This document shows, piece after piece, positions 1-8,161 of a stretch of DNA of 64,000 nt. The position numbers and the translations under genes are program-made. Source of the DNA: Ardenticatenaceae bacterium (GTDB lineage Bacteria > Chloroflexota > Anaerolineae > Promineifilales > Promineifilaceae); contig JACKBX010000003.1 of the NCBI GenBank assembly GCA_020634375.1, positions 434,001 to 498,000 of the forward strand, written 5' to 3'. How positions within the stretch are numbered: the stretch's first letter is position 1; each line of letters begins with the position of its first letter. The notes beneath the pieces were generated by a model. The model searched no databases and was not told the origin of the DNA. It worked only from the letters and a program-made list of their open reading frames with translations.

Positions 1-1353
1 GCCAAAACGCACGGCCACGTACGGCCGTCCCGTCACTTTGGCCGCCTGATGCACCAGCAGCTCCGCCGCCCGCTTACTCGCCCCCATAATACTCGTGGGA
101 TTCACCGCCTTATCCGTGGAAATCATCACAAAATGCTGCACGTCCGCCGCCTGTGCCGCCGCCAACAAATTGCGCGTCCCCTGCACATTATTGGTAATCG
201 CCTCGCCCGGATTCATCTCCATCAGCGGCACATGCTTGTGCGCCGCCGCATGAAAAACCACCTGCGGGCGATGCCGCTGCAAAACGGCCGTAATCCGTTC
301 CGCAAACCGCACATCCGCAATCACCGGCGTTATCTTTGCTGCCCCGGGGAACAGACGGCGCAGCTCATGGTAAATGGTAAACACCGAATTCTCACCATGC
401 CCCACAATCACCAGCTCCGCCGGATCACAGCGCAGCACTTGGCGGCACAGCTCGCTGCCAATCGAGCCGCCGCCCCCTGTGATCAACACACGTTTGCCGT
501 GCAGCAGGGTTTGTACGGCCGTAATATCCGTCTGCACCGCCTCCCGCCGCAGCAAATCCTCAATATCCACATCCCGCAGTTGGTTCACGCTCACCGTGCC
601 ATCCAACAATTCATAAATGCCGGGAATGATTTTCGTTTGCACCCTCGCCTTCTCGCAAATGCTAGCAATTTCGCGCACCACTTTCCCCGGCGCGGTAGGC
701 AGGGCAATAATCACTTGGCGGGTGTCAAATTGATTGACCAGTGCCGGAATATCTTCACGTCCCCCCAAAACCGGGATGCCGTGAATGCGCATGCCTTGTT
801 TGGCCGGGTCATCATCCACAAAGCCCACCGGCGTCATCCGCAGGCGCACGGTTTGCAGCATTTCACGAGCCATCATCGAACCGGCATCCCCGGCTCCCAT
901 AATCAATACCCGCTGCATGTTTAGCCCTTGCTGTGTCCGCCGTTCGTAAATCGTCCAGGTACGCACCGCCAAACGGGGCACGGCTGTGACCGCTAACGCC
1001 AGCAGCAAATAAATCAACGGGATCGAACGCGGCAGCACCCAGTTAACCGGCAGCAGCCATAACAAAAGAAAGCTCACCGCCCCTGAAACAAACGTGGCTA
1101 CGGACACGGCTCCCATCAATAACAGCATTTCATCTACAGAGGCATAGCGCCAATAACGCGAATATACCCCTCCCAGCCGGAATGTGGCGGTGGTCACGGC
1201 CGTTGCACACAGTGCAAACACTAACAATCCCATCCAGAAGCTATTTTCCAGCGCAAAGCGCTCCAAACGCAGCACGTAACTGGCATACACCGCCAATGGC
1301 AGCAAAAACAAGTCCGAAAAGAAAAAGTGACGATTTCGCAAGGTTTGGAACAT
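1..1353 (-). CDS. PglF/CapD-type nucleotide-sugar 4,6-dehydratase, 3' end outside window
   Basis: This is a membrane-bound UDP-N-acetylglucosamine 4,6-dehydratase-like enzyme, expected to make the 4-keto-6-deoxy sugar that a DegT aminotransferase then uses. The 451 visible codons are open to the window edge, so the C-terminus is missing. Four membrane segments lie in about residues 12-135. A first Rossmann motif (MGAGDAG, about 152-158) is followed by the catalytic SDR domain with TGGGGSIGSE (about 287-296), HAAAHKHVP (about 367) and the TDK plus MGASK motifs that replace the usual YxxxK in PglF/FlaA1-type enzymes. The start ATG at 1353 lies two bases from the stop of the upstream aminotransferase gene, so the two are surely co-transcribed. 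The family call is firm; the exact sugar is inferred. Confidence 0.9.
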   Translation of the reverse strand, partial: MFQTLRNRHFFFSDLFLLPLAVYASYVLRLERFALENSFWMGLLVFALCATAVTTATFRLGGVYSRYWRYASVDEMLLLMGAVSVATFVSGAVSFLLLWLLPVNWVLPRSIPLIYLLLALAVTAVPRLAVRTWTIYERRTQQGLNMQRVLIMGAGDAGSMMAREMLQTVRLRMTPVGFVDDDPAKQGMRIHGIPVLGGREDIPALVNQFDTRQVIIALPTAPGKVVREIASICEKARVQTKIIPGIYELLDGTVSVNQLRDVDIEDLLRREAVQTDITAVQTLLHGKRVLITGGGGSIGSELCRQVLRCDPAELVIVGHGENSVFTIYHELRRLFPGAAKITPVIADVRFAERITAVLQRHRPQVVFHAAAHKHVPLMEMNPGEAITNNVQGTRNLLAAAQAADVQHFVMISTDKAVNPTSIMGASKRAAELLVHQAAKVTGRPYVAVRFG

Positions 1354-1354
1354 A

Positions 1355-2497
1355 CTACACCCTCGCCTTCTGATAAATTTCACGAATAATTTCTACGACG
1401 CGCTGCTGCTCATCCCTGGTCAAGTTCGATCCCGATGGCAAGCATAATCCATTCTGAAAGAAATGCTCAGCCACCCCTCCCCCCATACACGCATATTTAC
1501 TAAAGATGGGCTGCAAATGCATTGGCTTCCAAACCGGGCGGGCCTCAATATTCTCCGCTTCCAGCGCCAGCCGCACCATCTCTCGATCCGCGCCAAACTG
1601 CGCCGGGTCAATCGTCAGCACCGTCAGCCAGCGCGTATGCCGTCCCCAAGGCGCTTCCGGCATAAAGGCCACCCCCGGCAAATGCCCCAGCGTTTCTTCA
1701 TAAAAGGCAAAATTCGCCCGCCGCGCCTGCACCCGCTCCTCCAGCACCGCCAACTGCCCGCGCCCGATTCCCGCCAGCACATTGCTCATGCGATAATTGA
1801 AGCCAATCTCCGAATGCTGATAATGGGGCGCCGCATCCCGCGCCTGCGTCGCCAGCTTGCGCGCGTGGGCAATCAATGCTTCGTCATCAGAAACCAGCAT
1901 CCCCCCGCCAGACGTGGTGATGATTTTGTTGCCGTTAAAAGAGAAGATACCCGCCTTACCCAAGGTGCCCGGCGCTTTCCCTTTATACGTCGCCCCCAGC
2001 GCCTCCGCCGCGTCCTCAATCAGCGGCACGCCATACGCCTGGCACGCCGCCAAAATAGGCTCCAGGTCGGCGCTCTGCCCGTACAGATGCACGACCACCA
2101 CGGCCTTAGGCAACCGTCCCGCTTTAGCCCGCGCCGCCAGCGTCTCCGCCAGCAGCGCCGCATCCATATTCCAGCTTTGCCACTCGCTGTCAATGAAGGT
2201 GGGGGTGCCGCCTTCGTACAGGATGGGGTTGACGCTGGCGCTGAAGGTCAGCGTGGAGACCAGCACCTCGTCGCCCGGCCCCACGCCGCTGAGCCGCAAA
2301 GCCAGGTGCAATGCCGCCGTGCCCGAACTGAGCGCCAGAGCGTGCTTCGCCCCGGTTACGGCGCAAAATGCTTGTTCAAAAGCATCCACGTTTGGTCCCA
2401 GTGGCGCAATCCAGTTACTAGCAAACGCTTCCTGCACGTACTGTTGTTCCAGGCCAGACATATGCGGCGGAGAGAGGTAAATACGTTGTGAGGTCAT
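1355..2497 (-). CDS. DegT/DnrJ/EryC1/StrS PLP-dependent sugar aminotransferase
   Basis: This is a PLP-dependent aminotransferase of the sugar-modifying DegT family, most like PglE/LegC enzymes that aminate UDP-4-keto-6-deoxy-HexNAc. The internal aldimine lysine is in FSFNGNKIITTSGGG (about K191), and EDAAEALG holds the aspartate that contacts the PLP nitrogen. The reading frame extends upstream to 2560, but alignment to the family favours the ATG at 2497 (MTSQRIYLSPPHMSG), giving 380 residues, the usual length. It lies directly upstream of the PglF-like dehydratase, the classic pairing for making a 4-amino-4,6-dideoxy sugar. No PglD-type acetyltransferase is adjacent, although a hexapeptide acyltransferase lies further upstream in the operon (10684-11208). 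Confidence 0.92.
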   Translation of the reverse strand: MTSQRIYLSPPHMSGLEQQYVQEAFASNWIAPLGPNVDAFEQAFCAVTGAKHALALSSGTAALHLALRLSGVGPGDEVLVSTLTFSASVNPILYEGGTPTFIDSEWQSWNMDAALLAETLAARAKAGRLPKAVVVVHLYGQSADLEPILAACQAYGVPLIEDAAEALGATYKGKAPGTLGKAGIFSFNGNKIITTSGGGMLVSDDEALIAHARKLATQARDAAPHYQHSEIGFNYRMSNVLAGIGRGQLAVLEERVQARRANFAFYEETLGHLPGVAFMPEAPWGRHTRWLTVLTIDPAQFGADREMVRLALEAENIEARPVWKPMHLQPIFSKYACMGGGVAEHFFQNGLCLPSGSNLTRDEQQRVVEIIREIYQKARV

Positions 2498-2572
2498 AAA
2501 TTGTTTATCTTTTTTGTGGGATGATGTGCGCGGGATTGCCAACGGCCGTTTCCCCATCACCCAGATAACGCC

Positions 2573-3298
2573 CTACCACGAAAACAATTGCCTCAACGCT
2601 TCCCACGATGGCACGGAAAGGTGCGGGGCATGTTGTGCCGAAGGGGGCTGTATATCCGTGTATTCTCCGCCGGGTTGGCGCAGCCAAACGGCCCACATCC
2701 CTACCTGTCGTGCGCCTAGAAAATCCTTCTTCGGGTTATCGGCAATGTACACGGCCTCTTCTGCTGAAACCTGAAGTTGAGCCAAAGCCGACTCATAAGG
2801 GCGTGCCGCTGGCTTCCACGCCCCACGCCCCCATTGGTCAGAGAAAACAATCGTATCAAACAGCGGTGCGGCTTGTAAGGCAGCCAGCTTGCGCTGCTGC
2901 ACACCCAAATAACCATCAGAGAGCAAACCCAGCCGGTACTGCTGCCGAAACTGTGCCAGAATTTGCGGCACGTGCGGAAACAAATCTATCTCCGGCAGGT
3001 GCTCCCGGTACACGGCTACTAACTGCGGCACAACGCCATCCACAGGAGAAATGTGATGCGCAGCCAGCCAACGATTAAAGGTATCGCCTCTTACCCCCGC
3101 GTTGAACAAGTCTAAAAAATAGGCGTACCCTTCCGCTGCCGGTATTTGCCACTGCGCTTCCGCCCAGGTAGCCACGGCCCGAAACCCACTAAGGACATAT
3201 GACCGCTCTGGATAGAGCGTGTCATCCATATCAAAAATAATGGCTTTGAGCGCGGTCGGGTTAAAGCTGTTGGGTGACAATTTGCTGCCGGGTTTCAT
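2573..3298 (-). CDS. HAD-superfamily hydrolase (phosphatase-like)
   Basis: This is a HAD hydrolase of 241 residues. Motif I is IIFDMDDTLYPE (about residues 20-31), with both aspartates. Motif II is LLSDGY (about 132), and motif IV is YIADNPKKDFLGA (about 193-205). The helical cap between motifs I and II fits subclass IA/C1 phosphatases. The ATG at 3298 overlaps the end of the ATP-grasp gene by 38 bases, which suggests translational coupling. In polysaccharide loci this type of enzyme usually removes a phosphate from a sugar or nucleotide-linked intermediate, but the substrate cannot be read from the sequence. Confidence 0.85.
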   Translation of the reverse strand: MKPGSKLSPNSFNPTALKAIIFDMDDTLYPERSYVLSGFRAVATWAEAQWQIPAAEGYAYFLDLFNAGVRGDTFNRWLAAHHISPVDGVVPQLVAVYREHLPEIDLFPHVPQILAQFRQQYRLGLLSDGYLGVQQRKLAALQAAPLFDTIVFSDQWGRGAWKPAARPYESALAQLQVSAEEAVYIADNPKKDFLGARQVGMWAVWLRQPGGEYTDIQPPSAQHAPHLSVPSWEALRQLFSW

Positions 3299-4265
3299 CC
3301 GTCAAAAAAAAGGAGTCGTCAAAACGTGTCAGGTAAAGCCCTTGCTGGTAGGTGCCCAGGCGCGGCACGTCTAGCGGCAGGCCCGCCACCTGGGCCAGCA
3401 GATAACGCGGCGTATCGACACCGGCGGCAATGCCTAAGGGGACGCCGCCGCCCAAACGGGCGTTGATTTCTGTAAAATGCGGGATGCCTTCTTTCATCAT
3501 GCACTGCACCGTTATCACCCCCACCGCTGGTAACGCTGCCGCGACCTTGGCGCAGGCGGCCGTGATGTCCGCATCGTAAATGGTCACCCCTTTGGCTACT
3601 TCGCCCCAACGTACTTCAATCCGTTGGCGCGAGACCACTGCCAACAAGTGACCATCCAGACCACAAACGACGTCGTTGGTCATTTCTGGGCCGGGCAAAC
3701 ATGCTTGAATGATGGGATCGGGCACGTAGTCTAAAAAGAAATCCAGTTCACGCCGGTTATTGACCTTGAAGGTATGCTGGGCCGCACTGCCGCGCCGCGG
3801 CTTGATGAATAAGGGATAGTCAATATCTTTCTGCGGTAAATGTTCTGGCAGCCAAGATTGTGGCGTAGGCAAACCTAGCTGCTGGAAAAATTGTGTGGTC
3901 TGCCATTTATCGGCCGTTTTTTCCGCGGCTTCTGGCGTCACTACCACCACTTGCGCACCCACAGCGGATAGAACGTCTCGATGCTGCGCCAGAATGGGAA
4001 TATCCGGGTCAATCAGGGGGAAAACCAGGTCAATGGCTTCACGGTGGCAGATGTCTACCAGCGCCGGGACGTAATCGGGCGATGTGAAGCGCGGTACCAG
4101 ATACCTCTTGTCAGCAATTTGTAATGCCGGGGCCAACGGATCAATATCGCTGACCACGATATTGCCAGCAAGGTTGAGAGTCTGGTAAGCGCGGCGAAAA
4201 GCACGCAGCAGTTCTACCCGCCGCCCCACACTAGTGAACAAGATGTTTACATTATTGCGAGCCAA
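3261..4265 (-). CDS. ATP-grasp domain protein (carbamoyl-phosphate-synthase-like)
   Basis: This 334-residue ATP-grasp enzyme resembles the large-subunit domain of carbamoyl-phosphate synthase and PylC-type ligases. The N-terminal pre-ATP-grasp segment begins NILFTSVGRRVELLRAF. The nucleotide-binding core has FIKPRRGSAAQ (about 150-160), and the metal/ATP site is HFTEINARLGGGVPLG (about 265-280). It overlaps both neighbours (14 bases with the phosphoglycosyltransferase, 38 with the HAD gene). ATP-grasp plus HAD pairs recur in capsule loci, where the ligase probably joins an amino acid or carboxylate to a sugar amine. That role is inferred; the acceptor is unknown. Confidence 0.85.
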   Translation of the reverse strand: MARNNVNILFTSVGRRVELLRAFRRAYQTLNLAGNIVVSDIDPLAPALQIADKRYLVPRFTSPDYVPALVDICHREAIDLVFPLIDPDIPILAQHRDVLSAVGAQVVVVTPEAAEKTADKWQTTQFFQQLGLPTPQSWLPEHLPQKDIDYPLFIKPRRGSAAQHTFKVNNRRELDFFLDYVPDPIIQACLPGPEMTNDVVCGLDGHLLAVVSRQRIEVRWGEVAKGVTIYDADITAACAKVAAALPAVGVITVQCMMKEGIPHFTEINARLGGGVPLGIAAGVDTPRYLLAQVAGLPLDVPRLGTYQQGLYLTRFDDSFFLTDETRQQIVTQQL

Positions 4266-4863
4266 AGAACTCCTCCATCGTGGCGTGCCCCGCCTGGCTG
4301 ATGCCCTCGCGCCGCACAGTTTTCCAAAGGGTCAAGAAGAGAATCTTGATATCTAGCCCCAAAGAATAATTGTCTACATACCACACGTCCAGGGCGAACT
4401 TTTCTTCCCAGGAAAGAGTGTTGCGGCCGCTTACCTGCGCCCACCCTGTGATTCCCGGCTTGACTTCATGCCGCCGTATTTGTTCTGGCGTATATCTCTC
4501 CAAATAACGCATCAGCAGCGGCCGTGGCCCCACCAGGCTCATCTCCCCCTTCAAGACATTCCATAATTCTGGCAGTTCATCCAGGCTGGCCGCACGTAGA
4601 AATTTACCGAACTTCGTTAGCCTTTCCCCATCTGGCAGCAAATCCCCGTGCTCATTCCGGGCATCGGTCATGGTGCGAAACTTATAGAGCGTAAAGGGCT
4701 GCCCTTGCAAACCGGGTCGTTCTTGCCTGAAGAGAATAGGAGTTCCTAATTTTTGGCGCACCCATACCGACAGCAGCAAAAATACAGGCCATAAAATAGC
4801 AAGGGCCAACCCGGCGGCGCAAAAATCAAACAGGCGTTTTCCCCAGCGATTATAAATCATCAT
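4252..4863 (-). CDS. PglC-type phosphoglycosyltransferase (initiating sugar-phosphate transferase)
   Basis: This is a small monotopic phosphoglycosyltransferase of 203 residues, the length of PglC. It should transfer sugar-1-phosphate from a UDP-sugar to undecaprenyl phosphate, the first membrane step of glycan assembly. An N-terminal re-entrant hydrophobic helix (about 9-33) is followed by KFRTM, the catalytic pair region SLDELPELWNV (Asp-Glu) and MSLVGPRPLL, then VKPGITGWAQVSGRN. The start forms TGATGATG with the stop of the upstream gene. With the PglE-like and PglF-like enzymes downstream, it likely primes a glycan with a diamino or 4-amino sugar. A second, larger enzyme of this superfamily is at 27985-29395. 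Confidence 0.93.
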   Translation of the reverse strand: MMIYNRWGKRLFDFCAAGLALAILWPVFLLLSVWVRQKLGTPILFRQERPGLQGQPFTLYKFRTMTDARNEHGDLLPDGERLTKFGKFLRAASLDELPELWNVLKGEMSLVGPRPLLMRYLERYTPEQIRRHEVKPGITGWAQVSGRNTLSWEEKFALDVWYVDNYSLGLDIKILFLTLWKTVRREGISQAGHATMEEFFGSQ

Positions 4864-6032
4864 CAGGTAGCCAGACGACGAAAGAGCAGATTACCTAAGC
4901 GGCGAATGTAATAATAAGGAAGCTGCCAGCCCTGGCTAAACTGGTAAAGCTCCTGCATCCACGCTTTGTCGGGGAAAATGCCCTGCCACCATCCTTTAAC
5001 GTCATCATATAGCAGGCTGTTAAACAACATATATTCGAGACGGCTGAACTTCTTTTCGTGAGGATTAAATAATCCCGCTTTTTGTATCAGACGGCGCAGC
5101 AGCCGTTCTTTCCAACGGGGCGGGCGCAGCTGCGCCAGGACAAATGCCGGAATCAGCGTGCCGAAGAGTTCATGGGGAATAAGCAGAGAAAAGTAGGTGG
5201 CTGTTTTCACTTGCAGTGTTTGTACGCGCTGCACAAAGGTTTGCCAATCCAGGCCGGGATGCGCCTCCACAATACGCACTACGTCCAGATGCAGGCGGAA
5301 ACCAGGAGCGCGCACATAAGAATGCTTGGCCGTATGCAGGCACACTTGCAGCAAATTATCTTCTGGCGCTAACAAGCGCACATCAGTCCCCTCAATTGGA
5401 ATAGAGCGAGCCATCAACTCGTCAGCCGAGGGTTCCTGATCTGGTCGAATCCAGCGCCCGGCAACAGGCCGCCATTGAAGTTCAAACCACAGCTTTTCCC
5501 CATTGGGCAGCAGCTTCCAATATTCCGCTCCGCCCCCCTGCTCTGCTTCTTCCAAATCCTCTTCTTCTAACGCACTGCGGAACTCAAATTGGTAGCCATT
5601 CTCCAACAGGATGGCGTGGGCACGGCGAAAATCTTCTTTCCGCACCAACGCATCTACATCGCCCATAGGCACGGCCCCCGGATGAGGGAAAATACCGCGG
5701 GCAATGCCGCTGTTTTTCAGCGCTACTAAAGGGATGCCAACCTGCGCCAATCGCACCGCCACATGGTCTAGCTCAGCCAAATATGCACCAATACGCACTT
5801 CGGTTTCGTCATAAACCTGCTGCCACTGTTGAGGAACGGCTTCCCAACTATGCTGTTGGGCAACGGCCCAGGCAATGGTAGAGGCAACTTCATGAGAAAC
5901 GGCCGTTTCAAATAATAACGGCCGTTGTAATTCCTCATTACCAACCCGTTTTATGTCGCTTTTCAACAAGGCAACCAGCGGCAACATAGGGGTCTCATCT
6001 AAGCCCGTCATTGTTTCCTGATCGCCAAACAT
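4863..6032 (-). CDS. Nucleotidyltransferase family protein (PF14907-like)
   Basis: This 389-residue protein matches the uncharacterised nucleotidyltransferase group often encoded in capsule and natural-product loci. The nucleotidyltransferase-fold signature is visible as VALKNSGIARGIFP followed by MGDVDALVRKEDF (about 125-145), with the two metal-binding acidic residues in DVD. The rest is helix-rich without membrane spans. The first ATG (6032) overlaps the sulfotransferase stop by 38 bases; an internal ATG at 6011 would shorten this to 17. Its partner in the glycan pathway is unknown. It is the last GC-rich gene before the AT-rich segment, and it carries two ACGGCCGT palindromes near its start. 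Confidence 0.8.
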   Translation of the reverse strand: MFGDQETMTGLDETPMLPLVALLKSDIKRVGNEELQRPLLFETAVSHEVASTIAWAVAQQHSWEAVPQQWQQVYDETEVRIGAYLAELDHVAVRLAQVGIPLVALKNSGIARGIFPHPGAVPMGDVDALVRKEDFRRAHAILLENGYQFEFRSALEEEDLEEAEQGGGAEYWKLLPNGEKLWFELQWRPVAGRWIRPDQEPSADELMARSIPIEGTDVRLLAPEDNLLQVCLHTAKHSYVRAPGFRLHLDVVRIVEAHPGLDWQTFVQRVQTLQVKTATYFSLLIPHELFGTLIPAFVLAQLRPPRWKERLLRRLIQKAGLFNPHEKKFSRLEYMLFNSLLYDDVKGWWQGIFPDKAWMQELYQFSQGWQLPYYYIRRLGNLLFRRLAT

Positions 6033-6861
6033 TTAAACTCCGACCTAGAAAAAATTCCAATCTTTGAATTTCTGGCTCAAAATAAGTACTCAAATGCTGC
6101 TGCATATCAGAACTTAATGCAGGTGGTTTTGCTTGCCCACCCAACACACCCCGTATTTTGTTCCGTAAAAATGGGCGTGCCTTTTGTGGAACTAAAGATT
6201 CCAACCACATTCTGCTTCGTGAAAGAGAAAAGCAGCGGTACAAAGTAAACAAGGTTTCATTACGAGCCTTAAAGGTAGCATTTGTTTTCGTTTGTGCCGT
6301 AAGCGGCGTAAAAGCAGTGTTAACTTCCAAAAAAGCAAACACTTTCGCCAGTTCTTCGACAGGATGGGCTATCATATCCTCGAAAATTACGACCAACAGC
6401 TTCTCGCGCTTAAAATAGTGCAAATATCGCTGTATCCATTCAAAGTACATGCTAGTTCCTAGGTAAATTTCCTGTTCTGCAATTGCCTCGGCAAATTCTC
6501 GTTTTTCGACCTGGCTGTAATATCGATAGTAATTATAATGCGAAAAGGTACGCTCTACAGGATTGCGCAGCAGATAAATCAAACGTACATCCGGCAAATG
6601 TTGTGCAATTCGTTCCGGTGCTATCGTTGCATATGCTGGGTATGTGTAAGTCATTGAGGCTTCGCCAACCGCCAATTCTATAGTTCTTGCGTTAAACCAA
6701 CGTGCATACCAATCTAATCCTTGATGCCAGTTAGTTGTAAAGAATTGAGGCTCCTTTTTCAGCGGCATAAAAATCTGTGGATGCAACGATAAATTATGAT
6801 ACAGTGACGTAGTTCCCGATCTCGCTGCCCCAATAACCAAGAAATTTGGTAACATATTCAA
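5995..6861 (-). CDS. Sulfotransferase domain protein 1
   Basis: This is a 288-residue PAPS-dependent sulfotransferase. The 5'-phosphosulfate-binding loop is VIGAARSGTTSLYHNL (about 8-23), and the 3'-phosphate site is IYLLRNPVERTFSHYNYY (about 105-122) with its conserved Arg and Ser. It probably sulfates a sugar of the glycan built by the surrounding genes, as do two further sulfotransferases at 12151-13095 and 33126-34208. Base composition turns clearly AT-rich within this gene, unlike the gene that follows it. PAPS-synthesis genes are not in the window. Confidence 0.9.
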   Translation of the reverse strand: MNMLPNFLVIGAARSGTTSLYHNLSLHPQIFMPLKKEPQFFTTNWHQGLDWYARWFNARTIELAVGEASMTYTYPAYATIAPERIAQHLPDVRLIYLLRNPVERTFSHYNYYRYYSQVEKREFAEAIAEQEIYLGTSMYFEWIQRYLHYFKREKLLVVIFEDMIAHPVEELAKVFAFLEVNTAFTPLTAQTKTNATFKARNETLFTLYRCFSLSRSRMWLESLVPQKARPFLRNKIRGVLGGQAKPPALSSDMQQHLSTYFEPEIQRLEFFLGRSLNVWRSGNNDGLR

Positions 6862-6880
6862 TCTGCTATTTGTTTTGTTT

Positions 6881-8011
6881 CTACAAATTAATTACTGCGT
6901 TTACTAAATCATTGGCAGCAAGATCCCACTTATATTTTTTTACGTTTGTTTTTCCTAATTCGATCATTTTTTCCCGTTCACCTTGATCGGTCAAAACTTC
7001 GGATAGAATTTCAGCCAATTCCCCTGATGAATTAGAGTCAAAAAGTCTTACGCTGCTGCCGCCAACTTCAGAAAGTGCTGGAATATTAGAACATATCACA
7101 GGTGTATCAAAGTGTTGGGCCTCTATAATTGAAAGTCCAAATCCTTCAAAAGAAGAAGGGTTCACATACACTATTGCGCCTTTATATAAGGCTGCCAAAT
7201 GCTCTTCGGAGACATAACCTGTAAAATGCACTCGTTCGACTAATCCCAATTCAGTAACGAATTGTTTTAGAGCCTGCTGCTCCTTAACCGCATCTCCCGT
7301 TCCTGCTCCACCAGTTAAGACAAGATCGATCTCTAATTTATCTGCTAGCATTGCAAATGCTTCAATTAAGGTTCGCATATTTTTGTGGGGGCCAAACGTA
7401 GCTGTACTCAAAATAAAGGGGAGGGTGATTTTTAGCTCCTGACAAATCCTTTCAACATTAGCATCTTTATGTTCAGATAAATCTTTATTTACCCCTTCTA
7501 CCGTCACCTTTATTTTCCCTTCTGCCCAAGGAAAATAAAGGGCAATATCTTTAGCAGAGCTATGAGAAACAGTTAGAATAGTTTTACTTCTCCATAATGA
7601 AATTGGAATCATTACTGACCAATACAAACGTTTTGAAACTTCTATGAATTCTGGATACCGTTTATAGAGCATATCATGAACGTTTACCACTTGAGGAACA
7701 AATACCAATGCAGGAATAACATAATTTGAAAAAAGGCAGTCCACATGTGACCGAAAAACAAACCAGGGCAAAATCAATTGTTCTACAAGTACTCTCATTG
7801 TTCGCCACTTAGTAATCCAAGCGGGTATCACAACTTCCGAAAAAGGCCCTTTGCCAGGTAGATAAGCATCTTTTACATTGCTAGTAATAAACAACACAAA
7901 TTCATGCTCTAATTCCAAATCACCTAATGCATAAATTAGATTTCGGATATAAATTTCAGCTCCTCCCTGGTGGTTCGGTGTATATGGCAATAAATTGATA
8001 CCTATACGCAT
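6881..8011 (-). CDS. Family 4 glycosyltransferase (GT-B)
   Basis: This is a retaining GT4 glycosyltransferase of 376 residues. The N-terminal acceptor domain begins MRIGINLLPYTPNHQGGAE, with the usual glycine-rich loop. The donor domain starts at about 205 (ATFGPHKNMRTLIEAF). The nucleotide-sugar E(x7)E motif is in EGFGLSIIEAQ (about 295-305). No signal peptide or membrane span is seen, so it should act at the inner face of the membrane on a lipid-linked intermediate. Codon use is AT-rich like its neighbours up to about 15 kb. Sugar specificity cannot be read from the sequence. Confidence 0.92.
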   Translation of the reverse strand: MRIGINLLPYTPNHQGGAEIYIRNLIYALGDLELEHEFVLFITSNVKDAYLPGKGPFSEVVIPAWITKWRTMRVLVEQLILPWFVFRSHVDCLFSNYVIPALVFVPQVVNVHDMLYKRYPEFIEVSKRLYWSVMIPISLWRSKTILTVSHSSAKDIALYFPWAEGKIKVTVEGVNKDLSEHKDANVERICQELKITLPFILSTATFGPHKNMRTLIEAFAMLADKLEIDLVLTGGAGTGDAVKEQQALKQFVTELGLVERVHFTGYVSEEHLAALYKGAIVYVNPSSFEGFGLSIIEAQHFDTPVICSNIPALSEVGGSSVRLFDSNSSGELAEILSEVLTDQGEREKMIELGKTNVKKYKWDLAANDLVNAVINL

Positions 8012-8161
8012 GGTAATATTAATTTCCCTCCTTCAAATTTCTGTAACCTTACCAATATCTCACCAAGAATTTTCGAGGGGTAAAATCGAGTAGCAGCGCC
8101 CCTCAAAAAATAGAAGGTTGAGGTACTATGGTGATGTTCAGTAATATATTTACACCAATTC

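Noticed and set aside
49..924. Long plus-strand open frame of 291 codons at the left edge
   Set aside because: It is rich in His, Arg and Gln without motifs and lies opposite the PglF-like gene, whose minus-strand reading shows all family motifs.
1463..2491. Plus-strand open frame of 342 codons opposite the DegT gene
   Set aside because: It is an Arg/His/Pro-rich antisense shadow; the minus-strand aminotransferase has its complete motif set.
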